A stretch of 64,000 nucleotides of DNA, from the NCBI GenBank assembly GCA_963169645.1, contig CAUJCO010000013.1, positions 62,001-126,000 on the forward strand, read 5' to 3'. Origin of the DNA: Bacteroidota bacterium. Lineage in GTDB: Bacteria; Bacteroidota; Bacteroidia; Chitinophagales; JADIYW01. Every line of letters begins with the position of its first letter. The first letter of the stretch is position 1. Position numbers and translations under genes: made by a program. This document shows, piece after piece, positions 45,301 to 54,288 of this stretch. The notes below the pieces were generated by a model that did not search any database, had not been told where the DNA came from, and was given only the letters and a program-made list of their open reading frames with translations.

Positions 45301-48300
45301 ACTTGTATTTGGCTCACCTGCTTCTTCCCAAGCACATCGGTTTGTTCTTGTTAAACTTCCTGTTGTGCCGTTGGATGGAACTGTCAATACATCTGCTGAA
45401 CAAATCAAATCATAGTTAGTTGGAGTTGTTGGACCAGGTGTACCGGAACCATCGTCTGTAATTGTAACTAAGAAATTATTTTGATCATCTGTAAATGGTA
45501 CGTTGTCGTTTCCATCTATTTGTAAATAATATCTAGTATTAGGCAATAAACAAGTGTAACTTCCGGATATAGAATTTGCTACGGCCGTACGTGTTCCACC
45601 TTCTTGAATTAATTGATTACTAATTCCTGTTGTGGTTCTAAATAATGGAAAAGAACCATTATTGTAATATAATGTAAAATTAGGACTGAATGTTCCACTT
45701 ACTGCAGGATCATCAACTACAGATATTGTAATGGTTCCTGGTGTTGCCGGTGTCGTAAAATAATACCATACCGTTTCATCTTCAGCTCCTAAAGCGGCTG
45801 TGTGATCAGTGGTACTATTTCCACAATAATCGCCATTCTCTCCATTCTCACAGGTCGCACATCTGTTATGTCCGGCCACTGTTAATGAGCCACCTGCAGG
45901 CAACAAGCCATCAATTGGTGCTACATCATCCGCCGGAATCGCATTTGCTAAATTATCATTTGGTGCTCTACCTGTTCCGCTACCTAAATCACGAACATCT
46001 ACGTTGTAGTAGTAATTATCTGTAAAGCCAGGGAAAGTAAAGCCAAATAAACTTACATCTGCTCCATCTACTTGAATATAATATGTAGTATTAGGCGATA
46101 CGCAGTTCAACGTTACTTTTGCTGTTGGATCAATAATTCCACCTAATAATGTTGCAAAACCCATATCGTCATCTAATGCAACTATATTAGAGAATGGAGT
46201 TGTAGAACATGGATTACCGGATGGAACATATTTATAAACTGCAACGGAAGGTACTGTAAAGAATCCCCCAATACCAATTAAGGAAGTAACCTCCACTTCA
46301 ACTGTTCCCGGATTTGGTCCGGTAGTAAATTTATGCCACATGGTTTCATCGTAACATGGTTCATTTTGAACGCAACTTTGAGATGTATTCGGTTCGTTAA
46401 TTTCTTGAGTTGCACAGATATTATTTTGTGTTGTTAATGATAAAGTTGCACCAGAATTTAAGGTACCACTACCTACATTTGTAGCACCACAAATATTATC
46501 ATTTGTTTGGAAGTTGATATTGATGTTACTCATTGAAATAGACACCGTAAAATCACCTTGATCGGAACCAAACAATGGGCAAGTACTTGAACCTAAAACT
46601 CGCAAGAAATAGCGTGTATTTGGTTTTGGACAAGTAATTTTAATTTCTTCTTCTCGCGGATATAATACATTAAACACAGCTCCTTCACCTACTCTTAAAA
46701 GTGGATTAAATTGCGAATTAGTTGCTGCTTGTGCGTTACAAGAACCGGTAGTGAATGTACCATTGTATTCATACAAATCTAAATCCGGATCAAAACATAC
46801 ACCAGATGGGTTGGTTACTCGGATGGTAATATCACCGGGACGAAGCGGACCTAATGCCGGACCTGTATTAAACGTGTACCAAACAGTTGGATCGGAATTG
46901 GTATTAAATGGATTTAAATCCCAACCGTTTGCTTCCGGTTCATTATATTCTGCCGTTGCACATCGATTATTATGATTAAATACAATCGTTTCTCCGGGAT
47001 TTAAATATGTATTTTGATTGAGCGGATTGTATGTTCCTCCAGCATTGTACACTTGATGAGATTGACAGAACATATCGTTACCGCCGGCAGTGGAAGCTAC
47101 AGGTGTAGTATATGCCACATTAGAAGCATACGTTGGGTCGGATGCCAATGTTGTTACCCGCATACGGAACTGACCTGTTTCGCAATCAGAGCCGGAGAAT
47201 GCCGGACCACAAGTCGTCATATTCCTTTCACCATCCACTTGCACCCAATATGTTCTACCCGGAACTAAACAAGAAACAGTAATTTCTTCATCGTCTGAAT
47301 TGGCAATACCAAATACTGCCGGATCATAATCTTCATCAAATTTAAAACCACCTGTTTGAATGTTTGCACAATTTTGAGATGGAATATCAAATATTGCTAT
47401 TCCTAAATCTATATCATCCACACCACCATCTTCAATAGCTTCTATTCTTACTTTTCCGGTAGATGGTGCTACAAACTTGAACCATAAAGTATGTTCTACA
47501 TTAATATCAAATAAAGTACCATTAATTTCATCCGCAATTTGTCCGTTTCCTTCATACGACAAATCAATAGAAGCACATTCATTATTGAATGCGATTGGTG
47601 AATTATAAACTGCCCCAACTGTATTAGAGATTGGCGTCATTAGATAGGCGTCGCAAATAGAATCATTGGTAGATGCCGGAATTCCATTTAATTCTTGCAC
47701 AGAAATCCTGAAATCTCCTTCTACATCTTCTACATCGGCAGCACATGTATAACCGGCTTCGCCATCTATCATGATGTAATAGGTTTGTCCCGGAATTAAG
47801 CATCTCGCCACATAATACTCATCAAATCCACATGTTCCGGTACACAGAACACAGACACCTGTATAGTCATCTTCGTTTAATAAATCGATTTCAACTGCAC
47901 CTCCGTCAAATCCATTTCCATTACCAACCTCTGTAAGTCTCCATTTGTCAAAACAATTGGAAGTTTGATATAATGCTAATTGTAGATTAATATTTTCGTG
48001 GTAATCGGCATCACCTTTTATTTGAGAACGATTCTCTGCTCTAATTTTTACTTTTCCACTTGGTGGTGCGACAAACCGAGCCCAAACTGTTTTATCTGTT
48101 GATGCATTTTTAGCTGTCCATTCTGATGGAACCGGATCATTAATAGAAGTAGCACATCGGTTGGTCATACTAGCCCAATTTAATGAACCATAGCTTACAG
48201 CAGAATTATTCATGGTTAACGGCTGGGCAAAACAAGGCTCATCGTGTTTCAAGTTGGTATTAGGAACACCTAAACTTGTGTAAGGAGAACCCACATCGCC

Positions 48301-51246
48301 CGGACTTGCATTATTATATAAGCCTAAGCCGGCATCTGCAACCTGTAATCTAAAATAACCCATGATACAATCTCCGGCATCTATTAAATCGCAAGTAGCA
48401 TAACTACCACCATCTATCTGTAGATAATAGTATTTATTAGGGTCTAAACATGTAGCGATTAAACTATTTCCTTCATTACATGTTAAAGAATTTCCGCATG
48501 TGTTATAAATATCATAATAGGAAACAGTAACGACGCCTGCTTCTACAGATTCTTGGATACCGTGATCTTGTGATATGATTGGTGTCCATAAGAAGCGTGG
48601 ATCTGAGCAGTGTGAATTGGTTCCATCTCCTAAAATAGGCTCCCAAATTGCAGCTTGAATATCGAGGTCGTCATCTATGCTAGGAGAACCACTTGGTGCC
48701 GATTGTGCAGTGATACGTACAGATCCGGATGCCGGTGGTCTAAATCTAAACCAAACATCTGCATCTAAAGATTGGGTAAAGTCTGCTCTCCAGGACAAAT
48801 CCGGTGTGGCACAGAAATTATCATAAATAACACCATTGTTAATTTGTCCGTTATTTGGTACAACGCCTAAATCAATTGCTCCACAAATACTATCATTAGA
48901 AGGTGCACCACCTAAGGTTGGTGCTGAGGTAATTTTATGAGAACCATTATCGAAACTCCACTGTCCTTCGTAACACGGAGTAATGGCTCCTGCATCTTTT
49001 ACTTGTACATAATAGGTTGTATTTGGTTCCGGGCATTTTAATCGGAACATATCAGCATAACAAGGAGCTCCAAACCCGATTCCAGTTGTCGCATCACATA
49101 AATCTCCGGGAATATTCATTTCAGCAGCTTGAACTAAATTGCCACCTACCGGGCAAGCATAAGTAGTTGCATTTTTATAGAAAGTTACCCGACTTTGAAA
49201 TAAAGTTCCAATACAAACTGTACCTCGATTCGCATTATTTAAAGTATTATCATCTTCATACCAATAAATCCAATCCGGAGGCACATTACTACCTGTAGTA
49301 AATTTATACCAGACAGTTGCCGAATGAGATCCTGAATTTGGGTTTGGTCCACCCGGCGATGCGCCAGGTTCTCCTGCTTCAGCCGATGTACATTTATTGG
49401 TATGCGGTAATCCAAAGAATTTAGCAGCTCCTAATTTAGAAGAAGGTCCGTTATTTGCCCAATTCACTCCGGTTGTCGGACCATTTTGAAGTCCATTTGT
49501 AGTTATATAACCTAAATCAACAGCATCGCAAATCATATCTGAAGGTCTAAATTGATCTTTTGCTACTTTTATATTAAAATCAACTCTATTCGTTGTACCA
49601 ACAGGATCTACTTGAATATAATAATTTGTATTAGGTTTTAAGCAAAGACGTTTTACTTCTGCATGGCCTCCATTAACAAGATTGAGTGGATCTATTTCAT
49701 CTCTATCTAAATAAGTTAAATTTGCATAATCGCCTCCGCTATTTGGACAATTTCGAGTCGTTGCTGCAGATTCTTCATATACATAAACAGCCGGATAAGT
49801 AAGTGTACCGGAAGAGCCTAATCTTTCCACACGAATTTTATACGTATGAGCTAATTGTGCCAGAGCCGGTGCTGAAGGATAATCGGCAGGTGGTGTTCTA
49901 AAACGATACCAAACGGTTTTATTTAAACTGGATAAAATAGATGTATTATCCGGTTCACTACAACATCCTTTGCTTTCGGAAGCACAATCGGTAGATTGAT
50001 TAAAAATCGCTAAATCATAATCACCATCTTCCCAACCTGTAGCAGAACCTGTAGTTGGTCGAGGGTCGAATGAACTATTGAGTGTTCCCATAAATCCATT
50101 TACACCCGGCGTAGTTGAGTTTGCAGGCTGACATATATAATCCGGACCAGCTTGTACTCCATTATCTGAAACGTTCAAATTAAATCTTCCCATATCACAA
50201 GTTGCAATACCTTGCATTTCTACTTGCACGTAATAGGTTTGATTCGGTTTCGGACAACTGATATCAATAACACTATTATCCGTTCCTAAAGAACCGACAG
50301 AACCCACTTGAGATATTTGGGTAAATGGATTGGTTGAATACGTAAATGGACAGCCTGATAAAGTTGATGGACCTTCATACACTCTTGTCCAGCCAAAAAC
50401 AGTTCCACCGGAAATGCAAAGAGTTCCACCGGATCCAGAACCGCCTATGGCATCTACATCTACTGTAATTGCCGTTCCCGGATTTGAACCTGTAGTAAAT
50501 TTCATCCAAACGGTTTCATCATTGGAATCATTATTGGGTTCATCTGCTGCACAAATATCTTCTGTAGAATAACCAATATTGTTAAAATTATTCCTACTAA
50601 TGGAACTTCCGGTATTTAAAGTTCCCATATCGTAAGCACCACAGATATAGTTATCAGATGTTTGAGACCGATAACTTCCGGCGACTTCCCAACGATATGT
50701 AACCGTAATCGTTCCGGCACAATTCCATCCACCGTTAAATCCTCTATTGTAATTACATGTGGCGGTATACGGCCCATAATTTCCTGTAGCAGCGGCGCTA
50801 CTTGGGTACGTACTATTTACATTAACGGTACAGGCTAACTCACTCACTACATTTCCAAAGCCTCCACCAATAATACACGCATCAGCACAATCTTGATCCC
50901 AACCTTCTACGTTAAAATCTATATTTCCGGATGGCCATTGGCATTCAAAATCATAATTTCGATCAAATACTGTAAAATTTGGCGAAGTAGAATTGCTATT
51001 TTGGTCATCACTTAGATTATAGCAATCTTCGTCAACATCTGTTCCTCCATCATCTATATCAAACACCCAATCTAATTGGTTGTCGGAAGTTCCAATACAA
51101 TTGGCATCACAATCTGTACCACTGGTATTATTAGCACTAATCGATAATATTCTTAATCGGAGTGTTTTCTGTGCGAACGTATTATTTGCACATACAAATA
51201 GTAAGATAATTATAGAAAAAAAAAATTTTGTGTAATTATTTCTCAT
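42373..51246 (-). CDS. Giant T9SS-secreted repeat protein 2 (2957 aa)
   Basis: The longest gene in the window and a paralogue of giant protein 1. The signal peptide ends near residue 26 (LLFVCANNTFAQ), followed by KTLRLRILSISAN and GTDCD, matching the start of the mature giant protein 1. About 12-13 repeats carry the cores NDxICGA, NxCAT, VWYxF, ALY and CLxPNxxYYxQVDG (for example SCLVPGRTYWVQVDG, TCLLPNTRYYLQIDG), plus many DxDxD-rich loops that could bind calcium. The last about 190 residues (LPVELTSFTGYNDG to VYPNPTNNQLNVVY and YQTKFVKD) form the same linker and type A T9SS sorting domain. It begins 26 bases after its small partner gene, so the two are probably one transcript. Confidence 0.85.
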   Translation of the reverse strand: MRNNYTKFFFSIIILLFVCANNTFAQKTLRLRILSISANNTSGTDCDANCIGTSDNQLDWVFDIDDGGTDVDEDCYNLSDDQNSNSTSPNFTVFDRNYDFECQWPSGNIDFNVEGWDQDCADACIIGGGFGNVVSELACTVNVNSTYPSSAAATGNYGPYTATCNYNRGFNGGWNCAGTITVTYRWEVAGSYRSQTSDNYICGAYDMGTLNTGSSISRNNFNNIGYSTEDICAADEPNNDSNDETVWMKFTTGSNPGTAITVDVDAIGGSGSGGTLCISGGTVFGWTRVYEGPSTLSGCPFTYSTNPFTQISQVGSVGSLGTDNSVIDISCPKPNQTYYVQVEMQGIATCDMGRFNLNVSDNGVQAGPDYICQPANSTTPGVNGFMGTLNSSFDPRPTTGSATGWEDGDYDLAIFNQSTDCASESKGCCSEPDNTSILSSLNKTVWYRFRTPPADYPSAPALAQLAHTYKIRVERLGSSGTLTYPAVYVYEESAATTRNCPNSGGDYANLTYLDRDEIDPLNLVNGGHAEVKRLCLKPNTNYYIQVDPVGTTNRVDFNIKVAKDQFRPSDMICDAVDLGYITTNGLQNGPTTGVNWANNGPSSKLGAAKFFGLPHTNKCTSAEAGEPGASPGGPNPNSGSHSATVWYKFTTGSNVPPDWIYWYEDDNTLNNANRGTVCIGTLFQSRVTFYKNATTYACPVGGNLVQAAEMNIPGDLCDATTGIGFGAPCYADMFRLKCPEPNTTYYVQVKDAGAITPCYEGQWSFDNGSHKITSAPTLGGAPSNDSICGAIDLGVVPNNGQINNGVIYDNFCATPDLSWRADFTQSLDADVWFRFRPPASGSVRITAQSAPSGSPSIDDDLDIQAAIWEPILGDGTNSHCSDPRFLWTPIISQDHGIQESVEAGVVTVSYYDIYNTCGNSLTCNEGNSLIATCLDPNKYYYLQIDGGSYATCDLIDAGDCIMGYFRLQVADAGLGLYNNASPGDVGSPYTSLGVPNTNLKHDEPCFAQPLTMNNSAVSYGSLNWASMTNRCATSINDPVPSEWTAKNASTDKTVWARFVAPPSGKVKIRAENRSQIKGDADYHENINLQLALYQTSNCFDKWRLTEVGNGNGFDGGAVEIDLLNEDDYTGVCVLCTGTCGFDEYYVARCLIPGQTYYIMIDGEAGYTCAADVEDVEGDFRISVQELNGIPASTNDSICDAYLMTPISNTVGAVYNSPIAFNNECASIDLSYEGNGQIADEINGTLFDINVEHTLWFKFVAPSTGKVRIEAIEDGGVDDIDLGIAIFDIPSQNCANIQTGGFKFDEDYDPAVFGIANSDDEEITVSCLVPGRTYWVQVDGERNMTTCGPAFSGSDCETGQFRMRVTTLASDPTYASNVAYTTPVASTAGGNDMFCQSHQVYNAGGTYNPLNQNTYLNPGETIVFNHNNRCATAEYNEPEANGWDLNPFNTNSDPTVWYTFNTGPALGPLRPGDITIRVTNPSGVCFDPDLDLYEYNGTFTTGSCNAQAATNSQFNPLLRVGEGAVFNVLYPREEEIKITCPKPNTRYFLRVLGSSTCPLFGSDQGDFTVSISMSNININFQTNDNICGATNVGSGTLNSGATLSLTTQNNICATQEINEPNTSQSCVQNEPCYDETMWHKFTTGPNPGTVEVEVTSLIGIGGFFTVPSVAVYKYVPSGNPCSTTPFSNIVALDDDMGFATLLGGIIDPTAKVTLNCVSPNTTYYIQVDGADVSLFGFTFPGFTDNYYYNVDVRDLGSGTGRAPNDNLANAIPADDVAPIDGLLPAGGSLTVAGHNRCATCENGENGDYCGNSTTDHTAALGAEDETVWYYFTTPATPGTITISVVDDPAVSGTFSPNFTLYYNNGSFPLFRTTTGISNQLIQEGGTRTAVANSISGSYTCLLPNTRYYLQIDGNDNVPFTDDQNNFLVTITDDGSGTPGPTTPTNYDLICSADVLTVPSNGTTGSLTRTNRCAWEEAGEPNTSNNMNNTGDDVTSNDYDETVWFTFIPPTDGDITMSLEPTSGITGGVNYVLYQMPTTAAISCSGSPADIPNWSQLTEIARGTGLALNTVGTTDRITETWPCLSSSRRYYIQVDGNDWPATADVGNFNIQLTHVPKTTPVNDDICGIGATAANGNLGTFTVSNTVSATNQDNRCATQEVNEPNINGPMNDITDASYDHTLWYRFTASNTDGTYNVSVTNVGGDAINGSIVVYRQDATICPGTNFANLVEVKASPTTGSVTNNETLTLECWEIEEGRTYYVQVQGWDGIGGGDVGDNFTVSVQFTSGTTNPADNICTAPTVIVGAGNVGADNRCATTQTNEPNISPSPQSPANGNDYDETLWYTFVAPPSGEVRLNTSSYSPSTMTLNADLYSVPAGYNCGVSGFSGLTRDDNTTFLTSVLNTWDMRCLVPGATYYLRFDGNDGVAGIPPDRGTWNFNLTNIDNATAYPSVANDEPCGAIDVTQFVRTQAQGPCTSDNQYYNNSYSILDAAIDVDRATRSVQAVGCNGETNCNDYWFKFTVPLDATGIRVQGNDEYPIGSITNNSHQHIGIYRSVGGCGGTLQQINCSDGGFGNDVDFSLAAFPGETLYVQVFNENAPTTPSNPTFGFCVSVDCPPKQTCTPNNIIYGQAQCWNMNTNGVNLSPQYYDCLTGSNNSVNYVSFTTDCDGTPVDTVTVIFSVSEIGCGATAMSMFLDQTPCVAPLGQYDDILVNCAIFEKVTGGTTATNFSSTFILPACATYVMQIISDENTAGCASAGQVLIVKTSLPPSTVLPVELTSFTGYNDGDVNVLNWTTASELNSLKFEVEKSLDAINFNYIGERPAAGNSSLPLDYSLIDEHPVIGNNYYRLKIIDKDGSYEYSKIIIIKVNEVNVNTDGIVQVYPNPTNNQLNVVYQASKDQKIALDVFNAIGQAMQSNIYQLSAGLHTLTLDVQSYAKGMYILDLKNTSSGNRYQTKFVKD

Positions 51247-51272
51247 ACTTAGAATATAAAGGTGAAATAAAC

Positions 51273-51791
51273 TTATTTGTCCGTTGAAGATTGCTGAATA
51301 AATTTCATATACTCGGTATAGGAAGCACTATTTTTTCTTAATAAGAAATCTTCCACCGGAATAGGTTCAAATGTTGCAAATACTAATTTTGCTGCAGCTT
51401 CAAACGAGGAAACATCAAATTTATCTGTAGTAAGTAACATAAAAGAATCCCATTCTTTCATAGAAACTTTATAAATTGATTTATCTTCTTCAAATGCTTT
51501 AAAAAGTTTGGAAACTCCTACTGTTGAATTTCCAAATGTAAATTTGTATGCCTGTAATTTATAATTAACTACATCATTTGGAATTAACCCTTTTGCCAAA
51601 TCATGTGTTCGTTGAGATTTATCGCTACAATTACAAGGTGTTTCGTTATCTAAGTTGAACGTTTGATAAAAACCTTTAACTAATGGTACATCCACTTTAG
51701 TTTTCTCATCGTCTGAAGAAATGTGCTGTGCTTTCAACAATCCAAATGGAAATAAAAGTAGCAACAAAAAGATTTGTATATATTTTTTCAT
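51273..51791 (-). CDS. Small exported partner of giant protein 2 (172 aa)
   Basis: Signal peptide (MKKYIQIFLLLLLFPFGLLKAQ), then a linker with one CNC motif (NETPCNCSDKSQ) and an alpha/beta domain at about 85-160. The domain has VVNYKLQAYKFTFGNSTVGV, DKSIYKVSMKEWDSFMLLTT and helical SFEAAAKLVFATFEPIPVED. The strand-strand-helix order parallels the 143-aa protein ahead of giant protein 1, with low but suggestive similarity. It is 26 bases upstream of giant gene 2. No named family is recognised. Confidence 0.72.
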   Translation of the reverse strand: MKKYIQIFLLLLLFPFGLLKAQHISSDDEKTKVDVPLVKGFYQTFNLDNETPCNCSDKSQRTHDLAKGLIPNDVVNYKLQAYKFTFGNSTVGVSKLFKAFEEDKSIYKVSMKEWDSFMLLTTDKFDVSSFEAAAKLVFATFEPIPVEDFLLRKNSASYTEYMKFIQQSSTDK

Positions 51792-51834
51792 AATGTCGTG
51801 ATTTAATAGTTTGTAATAAAATTACTAAAAAAAC

Positions 51835-51850
51835 TTAACATTAATGTTAA
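51835..51850. promoter_or_regulatory. 16-base perfect palindrome upstream of the second giant-protein cassette
   Basis: TTAACATTAATGTTAA is a perfect inverted repeat centred 51 bases before the small-protein start codon. It has the size of a dimeric repressor or activator site. No regulator gene adjoins, so this is a candidate only. Confidence 0.35.
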
Positions 51851-51892
51851 AAAATAAATTATTTGACAAATGCCAAATTTTAAAGAAAGATG

Positions 51893-53386
51893 TTAAAAAT
51901 TTACCTGTATTAGATACCGTCCATTTACACCTATTTCTGCTAAATAACCGCCCTCAACTTTTTCTAATTTTTGAAGTTGAATCTTGTTGCCGGAAATTAT
52001 AGGCTCGCCAAATCTATCCGGAATCCAAAGCGTAGTAATACCTGAATTAGCTGTTTTTGCTTGTAATTCCATCGTACCATTATCCGGATTAGAAATAAGA
52101 TGTATTGGCTTGCCGAAGATAGCATCTGGACGTGAGCGGCTAATCACATTCAAATAAAGTTCATTTTTATTGCCCGTAAAATTTCCATATTTATCTACCT
52201 CGATAAGATGTAATGACGTATTATCATATTGCAAACCATCCCAACTAATTGCATGCGGATCACCGGGTGCTTGTGCCCATTGCCACCATGTAGATGAAGT
52301 AAAATTAGCATCTTCTTTTTTAGCAAAACGCTTATATTTATTGACATCAGAAGTCGGATTTCCAAAGAAACCAAATTCACCAATAAACGTAGTAGTTTCG
52401 TATAATTTTGACAATCCGTATAATAAATCCAACCCTTGTTCTATTGTTAAAAGATTAGAGATGGATTCAAAATAATGATGTGGTGCAAAAACAATATTTT
52501 CTTCCTCTGTAAAATCCGGACTGGGAATAAATGGAATTCCTTGCCCATTCCACGTTACACTCATCTCAAAGAAAATTATATGCTTATACGCTTTTGCATC
52601 TTGCTCTGATAAACGAATGGCATTTATAGCTTTGCGGTAAAATTTGCCTAATTTATACGACTCTTCATTTATTGGCTTATAGCCTAAACTCGGCTCATTC
52701 AACAAATCATATCCAACCACATTCCAATATTTAGCGGTGTGTTTCACCAATTCTTTCCACGCTTGAATACAAGCATCTTGAATGTCATTTTTATTATCCC
52801 AAAAATTTTGCCATGCATGGATTACCGCCGGACTACTTTCTCTACCACCGACACCACCGGAACTCGACATACAAGTTGGTTGATTATCTGTGTAGATTGC
52901 CCATAACGGAGCACCGTCCCAACCATTTAATGGATTTTCGCAACTTTCATTATTTGGTGTAAAAATGTGTTTGGAAAACGCATCTTGATGCATATCCAAC
53001 AATACATATATCTTGTACTTTGCTGCTGTTTCTATAAAGTTTGAAAGTTGTTGAATATAGGTTGAATTGTATTGTCCACGCTGTGGCTCTAACTGGCTCC
53101 AACTAAATATTAATCGTATGCAATTAATGCCGTATTGAGCCATTAACTTTAAATCGTTTTCCTCATACGTTTTAGTTGTCGGCACAGACGGATTGGCTTG
53201 CCAATAATCTCCAAATACATTATAATTTACGCCACGTAAAAGTACGTATCGACCTTGTTGGTCATAGATGCCGGCATCGGCACCTTTTTTAGCATATAAC
53301 AGATTTTCTGAACTACTTAATATTTCTTTTTTACAAGAAACCAAAAGCGTGGAAAACAGTAATAAAAGGTAGATTTTTTTGTGCAT
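51893..53386 (-). CDS. Glycoside hydrolase family 5-like lipoprotein (endoglycoceramidase-like)
   Basis: A 497-residue lipoprotein: MHKKIYLLLLFSTLLVSC gives a lipidated Cys18. The TIM-barrel domain (about 40-400) has VLLRGVNYNVF, GINCIRLIFSWSQLEPQRG, YKIYVLLDMHQDAFSKH and the two catalytic acids: E231 in YDLLNEP (acid/base) and E337 in FIGEFGF (nucleophile). A C-terminal beta domain follows. The order of motifs with DMHQDAFS and a long loop carrying Cys149 and Cys172 is like endoglycoceramidases and beta-glycosylceramidases of GH5. Exact substrate (glycolipid or beta-glucan) is uncertain. The gene stands alone downstream of ferritin on the same strand. Confidence 0.85.
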   Translation of the reverse strand: MHKKIYLLLLFSTLLVSCKKEILSSSENLLYAKKGADAGIYDQQGRYVLLRGVNYNVFGDYWQANPSVPTTKTYEENDLKLMAQYGINCIRLIFSWSQLEPQRGQYNSTYIQQLSNFIETAAKYKIYVLLDMHQDAFSKHIFTPNNESCENPLNGWDGAPLWAIYTDNQPTCMSSSGGVGGRESSPAVIHAWQNFWDNKNDIQDACIQAWKELVKHTAKYWNVVGYDLLNEPSLGYKPINEESYKLGKFYRKAINAIRLSEQDAKAYKHIIFFEMSVTWNGQGIPFIPSPDFTEEENIVFAPHHYFESISNLLTIEQGLDLLYGLSKLYETTTFIGEFGFFGNPTSDVNKYKRFAKKEDANFTSSTWWQWAQAPGDPHAISWDGLQYDNTSLHLIEVDKYGNFTGNKNELYLNVISRSRPDAIFGKPIHLISNPDNGTMELQAKTANSGITTLWIPDRFGEPIISGNKIQLQKLEKVEGGYLAEIGVNGRYLIQVNF

Positions 53387-53439
53387 GATATCTTACTTCC
53401 TCTAAAATAAGAAATCATAGACATAGTATAAAAAATAAA

Positions 53440-53967
53440 TTACTCTTTATTTTTTTTGTTATCTTTTGATGCGGCATTCACCAATTTTTCAAATTCTTTA
53501 TCTATATAATAAAGACTTTGAGGTCCTTTGCCTATTAACTTTATTTTATCGATAATTCGATTAAATTGTACTTCTTCTTCACGTTGTTCCATAACAAAAA
53601 ATTGTAAAAAATCTTCTGTAGCGTGATCGTCTTCTTCTTGCGTAACCTTTAATATATTGTAGATAGACTTCGTTACTTTTTGTTCGCCGGATAATGCGTG
53701 TTGGCACACTTCTAAAATATCTTTAAAATCTACTTTAGGTTGTTTCACTGCAGGGACAATTGCATGTCCACCGACTTCGTTGATATAATCGAAGAACTTC
53801 ATAAAATGTACATGCTCTTCATCGGATTGTTTGCGAAAAAACTTTGCACAACCTTCTAAGCCTTCTTTCTCGCACCATGCAGCAACGGAAAGGTAACTAA
53901 AGAATGCACCGGCTTCTAATTCTAAGTGTACATTTAAAACTTTCTCTACTTTTTTAGGAATAATCAT
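53440..53967 (-). CDS. ftnA: Ferritin (non-haem iron storage)
   Basis: A 175-residue four-helix-bundle ferritin that oxidises and stores iron in a 24-mer. Ferroxidase ligands are visible: HLELEAGAFFSYLSVAAWCE (Glu in helix A), SDEEHVHFMKFFDYIN (Glu/His in helix B), and a C-terminal helix pair with QEEDDHATEDFLQFFVMEQREEE. Short lysine-rich tail. A TAACTTTG box at 53985-53992 is a likely -7 element. It is upstream of the GH5-like gene. Confidence 0.94.
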   Translation of the reverse strand: MIIPKKVEKVLNVHLELEAGAFFSYLSVAAWCEKEGLEGCAKFFRKQSDEEHVHFMKFFDYINEVGGHAIVPAVKQPKVDFKDILEVCQHALSGEQKVTKSIYNILKVTQEEDDHATEDFLQFFVMEQREEEVQFNRIIDKIKLIGKGPQSLYYIDKEFEKLVNAASKDNKKNKE

Positions 53968-54288
53968 ACGTTATAATTTCATTTCAAAGTTAACAAACCA
54001 AGCGAACAATTTGTTCTTTATTTCCATCTTTTATTTTAATTTAATCCGCAGTGCATATTAATTATAATAATTATTTTTTTTAGTTAATTGAATGCCACAC
54101 TAATATATTTGTCACTTATTTTCTTAGTCGAAAAAGAAACAAAAAAACGAGGCAAAACTAATTGCGCTGCTGGTATTTCCATTCCACGCTACGTAGCATC
54201 CCTTTTTTTGTTCTACTATTTGAGATTTATTTTTTACATTATTCTTTTTTTTTCGCCCAATGGAGTATTTTAGAATCAATATTAACTA
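53968..54288. other. Intergenic region before the frameshifted SRPBCC-like gene
   Basis: 321 bases. Besides the ferritin -7 box, it holds a patch at about 54130-54205 that is less AT-rich than its surroundings. A 61-codon ORF crosses it but lacks gene-like features. No RNA gene or promoter is clear. Confidence 0.55.
53985..53992 (-). promoter_or_regulatory. Promoter -7 box for ferritin
   Basis: On the minus strand TAACTTTG, matching TAnnTTTG, 17 bases before the start codon. The -33 element is not clear. Confidence 0.4.

Noticed and set aside
31262-51246. Giant genes as assembly chimeras or non-ribosomal megasynthases
   Set aside because: Both frames are open from signal peptide to sorting domain with coherent repeats; no adenylation, condensation or ketosynthase motifs are present.
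54088-54273. 61-aa ORF in the gap after ferritin
   Set aside because: Irregular composition with poly-Phe/Leu runs from T-tracts and no ribosome site or neighbour logic.
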